From: Ambrosia x helenae
Lineage: Eukaryota > Streptophyta > Magnoliopsida > Asterales > Asteraceae
Reading direction: 5' to 3'
NCBI GenBank assembly: GCA_030844895.1
Contig: CM061231.1
Coordinates: 1,922,001 to 1,986,000 of the forward strand
Length of the DNA: 64,000 nt
Below the pieces are notes generated by a model. That model was not told where the DNA came from. It did no database searches and saw only the letters and a program-made list of their open reading frames with translations. The position numbers were made by a program, and so were the translations under genes. Below, one piece after another: positions 56,550 through 64,000 of the stretch. Within the stretch, counting starts at the first letter, position 1; the number at the start of each line of letters is the position of its first letter.

Positions 56550-59500
56550 ATGTTCGGTACGTGTATTCGTAGTTAATTAATCCATTTTTCAATAGTTTTT
56601 TGTTTAATTTTTGTTTTTGTTTATCAGATTTAAACTTATCTGTTGAAGAGCAGAGAGTTGCTGCTGAGAATTCGAATCCAGTGCCTGATTATAATGCTTT
56701 TCATGGTATGATCATCATCCTCTGTTTTTTAGTCAAAAAACAGAGACATGTGTTTTGATAGATTTGTTAACATGATGTTTTTATGTGTGTTCAGACTTGA
56801 TCGAAAACACTAACCAGGATGTTGATATTCATAGTTTGAACCTCATCAACGAATTCAGAGTTCAAGGTATTTTTTAGTTTTAACCTGTTACTTATATGAA
56901 TGCGTCTGATGTAATATACGAGTGCGTCTGTTTTTAAAATGTAGTTGATTATTGCTGGTACTGATAATATATGAGTGCGTCTAGTTTTATTAAAGAGTGC
57001 GTCTGGATTTTGCAAATTTTTATTTTATTAAGTGCGTTTGAATTGTCAATAAGTGCGTTTGTTGTTGTTTTTGAAGGTGTTGCGACGGATGTTCCTGTTG
57101 ATGACCAAGCTAGTAACACATACATCCCTGATGTACCTGATTCTCTTAGACCTGCAAAGGACATGGAGTTTCCTAGTGTTGACCATCCACAAGAGTTTTA
57201 TGCAAAATATGCAAAGGCTAGTGGTTTTTCTATTCGAAAGGGCACGTCAGATGTGCGAAAAGGTCTTCTAAGACTTAGGTACTTTATATGCTATAAGGAG
57301 AGTTTTAAGCCAGTCAAGGTAGGTGAAGAGAGTTCTAACAAAGATGTTAAGTCAAGGAAAAGACCTTCTATCCGACTGGATGTCCTACATATATTAGGCT
57401 AACCTCTGAGGATGGAAAAAAATTCAAGGTTTATGGCTTTAATGAAGGTCATAATCATCCTTTTGTTCATGAAAGTGGCATTCATTTTCTAGCAGCAAAT
57501 AGGAAGCTGACACATACTCAAGAAGAGATGATATGTGAGCTGTCTTCATTGAACATGGGTCCTGTCAAAGCTTTTAACATCATGAAGACTAAATATGGAG
57601 GTTTTGAGCATGTTGGTGCAACTTCAACTGATTGTAAGAACTTTAAAGGTGGATTAAACACCTTTATTGGTGAGTATGATGCAGATATGATTGTGTCTAT
57701 GCTTAGGGATAAGAAGTTCCTGCCAGATTTTTCATTTGAGTATTCTGTGGATCAAAAGAATGCATTAACTGGTTTATTTTGGGCTGATGCTTTATGCAAG
57801 AGGAATTATATGGAATTTGGAGATGTGATCTCGTTTGATGCAACATTTAACACTAACAAGTATGTTTTTAATTTTTACAGGCTTTTGATATTCAAGTTTC
57901 ACATGTTTATAGCTTTTTTTCTGGCATTTTTTTAATTTTTTTTACAGGTACAAGATGGTGTTTGTGCCATTTACCGGAATTGATAACCATTGTCGGAATG
58001 TCACACTTGGTGCAAGATTGTTGTCATATGAGACAACTGAATCATACACATGGCTGTTACAATCGTTTTCCAAATGTTTTGGGAAGCACCCAAAAGTGGT
58101 TGTAACTGATCAAGATGGTGCTATGAAAAATGCAATACAGTTGGTTTTTCAAAATAGCAGACATAGATTGTGTATGTGGCATATCATGAAGAAGGTTTCT
58201 GATAAGGTCAGCTAGAATTTTTTATTTAATTAAAGAGTGCGTCTGTTTACTACATTAGTGAGTTTAAATACTCTGTTGTTTGGGTATAATTCAGTGAATG
58301 CGTCCAAACTTACCTGTTAGTGCGTTTAATAGCTTTTCACACATGTTAATGTTAGTGCTTCTAAATTTGTAACAAAGTGCGTTTGTTTTCCATATTGTTT
58401 TTTATAGGTTGGTAGTGCATTATGCAGTGATGATGAGTTCAAAAGGAGAATTTGTGCAATTGTATGGACAGACTCCATCAGTCCGTAGACATTTGATTTT
58501 GAGTGGGGTGTACTTATTGTCGACTACAAGCTAAATGATAACGATTGGTTGACGGATATGTTTAATATGAGGTCAATGTGGATTCCTGCCTTTTACCAGG
58601 ATGAACCTATGTCTGGGCTAATGAGGACGACATCAAGATCCGAGAGTGAGAATCATTTTTTTTGCCAAGTGGCAAATTCTCAGTTGACTCTTGTTGAGTT
58701 CTTCAACCATTTTGACAACGTCCCTTAAAGGTCAGAGATTCAATCACAGGAAGAATGACCATGATTCCAGACATACCGTTCCTGATCTTTGGACTACGAA
58801 CCCTATGGAGGAAGAGGCTGCTAAAATATTTACACGAACTATCTTCTTTGATATTCAAGAAGAAATATATGCTATTTATGAAGGATTAATTATAAGTGTT
58901 CATATGCAGAGGGCTGATGAAGAAGGTTTTTTTAAAGATTTTTGTTGATGATCCACAAGCATATGGTCAAGGCTTTATTGAGGTAATTTTTTTGTGTTTT
59001 TTATTATTAGTGCGTTTAAATTAGTTATGAGTGCGTCCAAAAGTCTTCAGTATAAATTTTGGTTTTTTAAATATTTAAGGCGTCTGAACCTACTTATGAA
59101 TGCGTCTAAAGTCACCATTATAATTTTTTACCTTTTTTACAGGTTCTGTTCAAAAAGGAAGTTGTTGATGGTGTTGAGGATGTGACTACATTATGCTCAT
59201 GTAGGAGGTTCGAGCAGTACGGGTTGCTGTGTAGGCATATTTTTTTATATATTAAGGTTGATGAAAGTTTATAGATTCCTGAAAAGATACATTCTGAGAA
59301 GGTGGATAAAAGATGTTGTACCAAATGAAATCAAGTATTCATTTGAAACAAGAGAGTTTGGTGATGACAAGACGAAAGAAGCCAGACGTATTGCACGGGA
59401 GATAGTTTTGGGCGGTGAATATCTTGCAAACACACTAATTGCAGATTTATCTGAGTTGACTTTGGTTAATGATAAAATCAAAGAGTTGGTTAAGAAGGTT

Positions 59501-59865
59501 GACGAGGGCAGGTTTAAGGGACCTAGTCATCAGAATAAGCATGATAGGTATGCTTCTCTTCTTGGTTTTGAGAAACCATCAAATGCTGAACCCACCATTC
59601 GACTTCCGAATTGTATCAAGAACAAAGGTCGTGGCAAGCAGAAGCGCATAAAGTCCAGCAAGGAAAAGCAGGTTAGTCGATCCGGCAAAAGGAAGAGGAA
59701 ATGTGCAATATGCGGAGAGAGTGGACATGATCGACGAAAACACGCGAAGGGGGTGTTTCAACCGAGCCGCAAGGTGAACAAAATGATCATATTGTGGAAG
59801 AAGACATTGATGATAATGAAGACATTGATTTAGAAGTTTCTGATGATGATCAGGAGTTGTCTTAG
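56550..59865 (+). pseudogene. FAR1-related (FRS-like) MULE transposase-derived gene, decayed
   Basis: Exon-like pieces: 56550-56556, 56628-56705, 56795-56866, 57077-57859, 57948-58206, 58408-about 58980, and about 59143-59865. Domains in order: FAR1-type DNA-binding (HPQEFYAKYAKASGFSIRKG near 57190, then GHNHPF), MULE transposase (DVISFDATFNTNKY, VVVTDQDGAMKNAI, HRLCMWHIMKK), SWIM zinc finger (CSCRRFEQYGLLCRH near 59192), and a C-terminal knuckle CAICGESGHDRRKH whose last ligand would be His instead of Cys. Lesions: one base short near 57379, TAG at 58486-58488, shift near 58728, broken frame near 59270, and a shift near 59755 before the acidic tail. FRS proteins are domesticated or still mobile Mutator transposases; decay plus the shared motif around it point to a transposon. 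Introns and flanks carry the AGTGCGTCTG-type motif. Confidence 0.85.
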
Positions 59866-59938
59866 ATGTCTTTTTTAGTTGTATTTAGAAGTTTCTGATG
59901 ATGATCAGGAGTTGTCTTAGATATCTTTTTTAGTTGTA
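59829..59938 (+). repeat. 55-bp tandem duplication at the FRS 3' end
   Basis: Two units of 55 bp (59829-59883 and 59884-59938) differ at one base. Each contains the coding end GATGATGATCAGGAGTTGTC and the stop. Confidence 0.95.
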
Positions 59939-60184
59939 TGATGTTTTGACTTGCAAATCTTACTGTTTTTAATGAGTGCGTTTGAATGTACACAGGGTGC
60001 GTCAGAACATTATACAAGTAAACAGGGGTGCATCTGTTTTAAACATTAGTGCATCCATATCATTAATATTAAAAACATGAAAAACAGTTACATAAACACC
60101 ATCACCATTACCATTACAACCACCACTACCATCACCACCTTTACACCACTACCAACATAACAACCACTTAAACTATTAAAAGAT

Positions 60185-60571
60185 CTACAAAAACCACCGC
60201 CCCAAAACAACCATTATAAAACCATCAACATCACTGGGAACCAAGATTGCATCCCTTGTCTTTTGTTTGGATTCCATGTTTTTCAGAATGCATGCTTGTG
60301 TGTTGCTAAGTGACTCACAGATGAGGTTGTCAAAAGATGCCTAAGTATGTAGGTGCTTAATAGCTTCATCTGTGAATGGTGTTTTCTCCTCCTTCAGCAG
60401 CTTCTCTATGAGATCAAGGTTCTTCATATACTGCGTCTGAATCTCATTTTGTGCAGACAGTACTACACAAGATGAGTTTAGGTCATCCTGCACTTCTGAA
60501 ATGCAGTCAACCAAAACTACAGTTTTCACCTGCATGTTGCTTATTGCATTATCTATGTCGTTTGCAGCCAT
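60185..60571 (-). pseudogene. Small gene convergent to the FRS gene, one in-frame stop
   Basis: ATG at 60571 (MAANDIDNAISNMQVKTVVL) opens 76 codons to TAG at 60343-60341. The same frame stays open and coding-like for another 50 or so codons (FDNLICESLSNTQACILKNM) to TAG at 60187-60185, so the first stop is probably a mutation of a protein of about 127 residues. Sequence is helical, without membrane segment or known domain. I do not recognise it. A TATA box (60635-60626) lies about 55 bp upstream of the ATG, as expected for a real promoter. It sits within the stretch marked by the AGTGCGTCTG motif, so it may be a second gene of the same transposon. Confidence 0.55.
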
Positions 60572-60625
60572 TTTTTATTTGTTTTTGTGTTTTTAGTTGT
60601 ATCAGTATGCTTCCTTCTCTAGTGT

Positions 60626-60635
60626 TTATATAGGC
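60626..60635 (-). promoter_or_regulatory. TATA box of the small minus-strand gene
   Basis: The minus strand reads CCTATATAAACAC, a near-ideal plant TATA box 55-64 bp upstream of the ATG at 60571. Confidence 0.6.
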
Positions 60636-60639
60636 TAAA

Positions 60640-61589
60640 ATAGAAATTTAATTAGGTGGTAGTTGAATATTTAAGTTAAAGATTTTATTTAAATTTATTA
60701 CTAGTCAAATCATATTTATCAGATAGTTAGATTTTTTAGTTATTTATTATTAAAATAAGTATGTAATATTTGTCAGATTATTTTATACAATTAATAAGAT
60801 ATGCAAGTTGCAGATGTAATCATTACGTCTACAATTTTATAAAAGTGAACTTAACCTGTTTTCCATTTTTGTTTTTATAAGTGCGTCCAAAACATGATAT
60901 TTAAGGCGTCTGAATTTTCAAGAGTGCGTCTGATTTTACATGAGTGCGTCTGTTTATGTATTTTTTACCCAGTATTTAATGCCTTGTTTAGACGCACCTT
61001 ATTTTACATGAGTGCGTCTGTTTACGTATTCAAGTGTTTCTTAATCTGAATCTTTTTTAAATCCATTTTTTCTGTAATTATAATTATATTTATTAAAATT
61101 GTTTGTTTTTTTTGTTATTTATATGCGTTTGATTGTGCTTTTGAATACGATTAATGTGATTTTAAAGCATCGAATGCAATGCTCTGTTTTTATTTTTTTC
61201 TGCATATCAGTAACTGTTTATCATTCAAATCAATGTTTTTTCATTGTTTGATGATTCGGAACATTTAATCGGTTTCAATTATTTGTTTAATTGTTGAAAT
61301 AATTTTGTTTTGATGTTACGTTTCGATCAATTGTTGAATCCCCGTTCTTACGATTTTCTGGAAATTAAAACGCGTTTTCCCTAAATTACCCCTGGTTAGC
61401 TTAACTAAAGTATGATTAGGATTGTTAATTACCATCTTGCCACCGCCTAAATCCAATGGCTCAGGATGCTTCTTGCGCTTTTTACGTTAAGACGCTTTAT
61501 ACGTTATCTCTTCCCTTAATATCAATAAGCATGACGAAATGGTTGCCACAAGGGCATCCAAGGATATTAAGCATAAGAAATTGTTAAGA
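60640..61589. other. Flank of the FRS unit, motif-bearing, no gene
   Basis: AT-rich. Five AGTGCGTCTG-type motifs lie at 60879-61020, plus one in the other orientation at about 60990 (AGACGCACC). Around 61370-61440 is a block that may correspond, inverted and diverged, to 56320-56400 and could be a transposon end. No ORF. Confidence 0.45.
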
Positions 61590-62400
61590 GACATACCTTG
61601 AGACTGTCCTTTGTTTGATTAAGTAACTTAGCAGCACCAAGAAGCCTGGTTGTGTGAGGCGTGAGCATCATGCATGACACCATTATTTTTACTCTTATGC
61701 TCCCATTCAACCAGCTCCTGCATTAAGGGGGTGTTCATTATTTGAATCAAACTCGAAAAACCCAAAACTTGAACCACACTGAATTCGAATTAACCAAATT
61801 TCAAATTTAAACGAGTTTTGAATCTCGATCTGACTAAACCAGAATCAAAATAAAAATTTCAAATTTAATTTTCGTTTTGGTAATTTGTTTTATTATAGAC
61901 CAGCAATAAGTTTATTCTAATAAGGTTTTCAAATTCAAATCCAGCTTTGAAATTTTCAGATTTGAAAATAACCAGAAAAGCGACCCAATTAACACCCTTG
62001 CCTTTATTTGCATCAATAAAGTCAAATTGATGTGGATTTTGTTATACATTTGCACATGATAGCTAGACGCGCTACAGTCACTGAGGCACTTATCAGCTCG
62101 AAGAGCTACAACTGGAGGAGACCCAGTGCCAATATGCGCTACAAAACCAGTACCCGCAATTGGGTACATGTACGAAATGCCAAGCTTTTCAAGTTCACTG
62201 TGAATAAAGGCACTAGTGTTATGTCTTGAAAACGTAGTTCATGGTACTCATGGATTCTCCTTCTGATTGAAACCAGCCAGTTTTTGTCCCGTTTGGCTGC
62301 TCTTAAAACCTGCCTTCGATAGTTTTCATCCTTGTATACAGTTTTGATCAAAATCCACAGCAGCATGAGGATGCTAAACAAACATGAACTCATCATTTAA
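61590..62400 (-). pseudogene. IAA-amino-acid hydrolase (ILR1/ILL-like) fragment
   Basis: On minus, 62300-62200 reads KNWLVSIRRRIHEYHELRFQ. After a frameshift, 62169-62090 reads YPIAGTGFVAHIGTGSPPVV, ALRAD, which is the start of the M20 peptidase domain of auxin-conjugate hydrolases. A second exon-like stretch at about 61725-61592 reads ELVEWEHKSKNNGVMH, then LLGAAKLLNQTKDSLK in a shifted frame. The active-site motif CGHDSH, which supplies metal ligands, is damaged here (MHDAHASHT). The rest of the enzyme (over half) is missing. Normal role: releasing free auxin from amino-acid conjugates in the endoplasmic reticulum. This copy is clearly dead. Confidence 0.75.
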
Positions 62401-62581
62401 CTATCGTTTTAAGTACCGTAGCAGGCTACGAATTACACATGGTGAGTTGTTACAAGTCACAATGTCTTGTGCTCATTCCAATTTAATAGAGGAAGCTAAA
62501 ACAATCTTTGAGTCGTGTGAATTATACTTGGCAAGCAGGAGAATTAACAAGGAAAGGAACGCTTGCCAATGTCAAGATGGA

Positions 62582-62945
62582 AAAATGTGATTATGGTGGT
62601 GGTAGACAGATTGAGTAAAGCTGGACACTTTATTGCATTGGCCCATCCTTTTTCAGCAATTGAAGTGGCTCAACTGTTCCTTGATCAAGTTTACAGGCTT
62701 CATGTAACATTCATCCTACTGTCCATGTCTCATTGTTAAACAAGTATTATGGTGAAGATCCAGCTGTTTTGACAGTGCCTCAATTGGATGCTGCAGCCCC
62801 AAGAGTCCCACTAAAGGTTTTGGATAAGAGGATCAGGAAGAAGAATATCAGGGTTAATGTGCAATGGAGTGATATGATGCCAGAAGATGCTGTGTGGGAA
62901 GATGCTAGTAGGATAGCAGAATTGTTTCCTTCATTTGATCATTGA
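62582..62945 (+). pseudogene. Chromovirus (Ty3-gypsy) integrase-chromodomain fragment
   Basis: The plus strand reads VVVDRLSKAGHFIAL, the integrase core start, to about 62706. It then jumps to HPTVHVSLLNKYYGEDP, ending in a chromodomain-like tail (PLKVLDKRIRKKNIRVNVQW, WEDASRIAELFPSF) to TGA 62943. Most of integrase is deleted at the junction near 62706. Downstream, 62946-63130 may be LTR remnant. Confidence 0.8.
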
Positions 62946-63703
62946 TATGAGTCTTTAGGCGGGAAAATCAGTTAGTAGTTAATAGTCAAAGTATGTGTGT
63001 GTATCTTGACTACAAAAGTCTGATGTAAAAGTTAGTATGAAATAAACCTAATTCCCGTCCAATCTCTTTTTCTCTAATCTCTCTCTCTCTCACCATTCTT
63101 CCATAGCTAAAATCTTCCATTGATTCTTTTGATCTAGCCAAGTGTTTGACCATTGTAACCGATCTCAAACACTAATCATATCATATTGGCTTCACTTGCA
63201 CACTGCTAGAAATCAAGAATTTGATTTTTCAATATCTTTTTCTGTAATGAAAGATGATAGTTTCGATTTTCTTTCTTTTGGACAGTGTTCTATATCATAC
63301 ACAACACACTTTTGTTACCTACTTTGGCCAAATCACAAGGACAAAAAATTACATTCAACTCTTGTTTTTATTTCTTTAGATACTTTTTGTATTAAGAGCT
63401 TGTACCAGCTACATATTATTATTATTATTATTAATATGCATCTAGAATAAATTGACGTTCGACTTAACTAGTAAAATGTAAAAGTGCTGGCACGCCGGAA
63501 ATGAAAAGATGTTGAAACCGAAACAAAGATTCTTGACAACCCATATACACGAAAATAGTAATTCACTCTTACATTACATAAACATATCTCCCAACTTGTA
63601 TCAAATCAAAACTATATTATAGATACCAAGCCATTACCTACTCACACATACCCTTTACATATACTGTGTAAAGGCTATTCGTTCAAGAACTAAACATCAA
63701 GCT
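62946..63703. other. Intergenic, possible LTR remnant then 3' flank of the next gene
   Basis: A (CT)n-like stretch lies at 63066-63095, and ATT repeats at 63417-63432. The last 200 bp probably contain the 3' UTR of the minus-strand gene that ends at 63704. Confidence 0.4.
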
Positions 63704-64000
63704 TCATTGAGATAATGGTTCGACTTCACCTCCATCAGAGGACTCTTCTTCCTCGGAGCTGTAGTCATAATAATACTCATTCTCATCATCATCAAATTCA
63801 TATGTGAGCCCTACCATGTTTGCCTTCAACTGTTCTTGAATTCGATCCCTAATCGCTGTTCCCTGAGAGTATAGCAGATATATATATATATATTTTTTTT
63901 TTAATACGAGTTGGAAGTCTTAATAAAATATTTGTTGACGCATTTAGCATCTATGTGTGAATGAATATCTCACCATTTTGTGGCAGCCTTCTTCAAACCT
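63704..64000 (-). CDS. C-terminal exons of an unidentified gene (partial)
   Basis: Two minus-strand exons: 64000-63974 (cut by the window, reads RFEEGCHKM) with a GT donor, and 63862-63704 after an AG acceptor, in phase 0, ending TGA at 63706-63704. The last exon reads GTAIRDRIQEQLKANMVGLT and then a strongly acidic tail (YEFDDDENEYYYDYSSEEEE). Clean splice signals and an open frame support a real gene, the bulk of which lies beyond the right edge. I do not recognise the protein. Confidence 0.65.

Noticed and set aside
57077..59865. Treating the FRS gene as a functional FHY3/FAR1 regulator
   Set aside because: At least four frame breaks are visible, so no full-length product is possible from this copy.

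Overview
The window is plant nuclear DNA: AT-rich, with multi-exon genes using GT/GC-AG introns, and more than half of it made of recognisable transposable elements. The env-like ORF of its SIRE-type Ty1-copia element and the style of its gypsy LTRs suggest a eudicot, probably Asteraceae. That assignment is inference, because no species marker is present. There are no operons, rRNA genes, canonical tRNA genes or CRISPR arrays.

Two complete host genes can be spliced by eye with an open frame. One is a KUP/HAK/KT potassium transporter at 33.8-37.8 kb (+, 8 coding exons, 799 aa, one GC-AG intron). The other is a UDP-N-acetylglucosamine pyrophosphorylase at 50.3-54.6 kb (-, 14 exons, 495 aa). The last two coding exons of an unidentified acidic-tailed protein lie at the right edge (-). 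Broken host-type genes are a wall-associated receptor kinase (13.5-17.9 kb, three single-base losses, no EGF exon) and an IAA-amino-acid hydrolase (ILR1/ILL) fragment (61.6-62.4 kb).

Region by region. 0.3-3.3 kb: Helitron ends and an unidentified exon-like gene fragment. 3.4-6.8 kb: a Tat/Athila-type gypsy remnant with gag-protease on + and a long antisense ORF downstream. 6.8-8.15 kb: a probable solo LTR inserted beside that ORF. 8.3-11.7 kb: a decayed minus-strand LTR element, (TA)n tracts and an 88-bp tandem repeat. 11.7-13.1 kb: Helitron copy A with a nested Tourist-like MITE. 13.5-17.9 kb: WAK pseudogene with a CACTA element in its intron. 18.1-28.4 kb: a SIRE-type copia element (LTR, PBS, gag, PR, INT, RT, RNase H, env-like ORF, all on -) joined to a fragment of a second copia element. 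28.4-31.1 kb: L1-like LINE with a foldback Mutator-like MITE inserted. 31.6-33.0 kb: two hAT-like elements. 33.3-37.9 kb: potassium transporter. 38.9-39.9 kb: Helitron copy B. 40.7-43.3 kb: solo LTR with perfect 5-bp TSD and unusual hairpins. 43.5-44.2 kb: hAT-like element. 44.6-50.0 kb: RTE-like LINE fragment split by a very young copia element (177-bp LTRs, one mismatch, one nonsense codon). 50.3-54.6 kb: UAP gene with a hAT element in intron 1. 55.2-56.3 kb: two SINEs with target-site duplications. 56.5-61.0 kb: a decayed FAR1-related (MULE transposase) gene plus a small minus-strand gene, sharing a dispersed AGTGCGTCTG-like motif. 61.6-63.0 kb: ILR1-like and chromovirus fragments.

The most unexplained signal is the 56.9-61.0 kb unit, where about two dozen AGTGCGT(C/T)-type decamers sit in the introns and flanks of a transposase gene but not in its exons. 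Next are the competing hairpins of the 40.7-43.3 kb LTR and the antisense ORF of the gypsy remnant.
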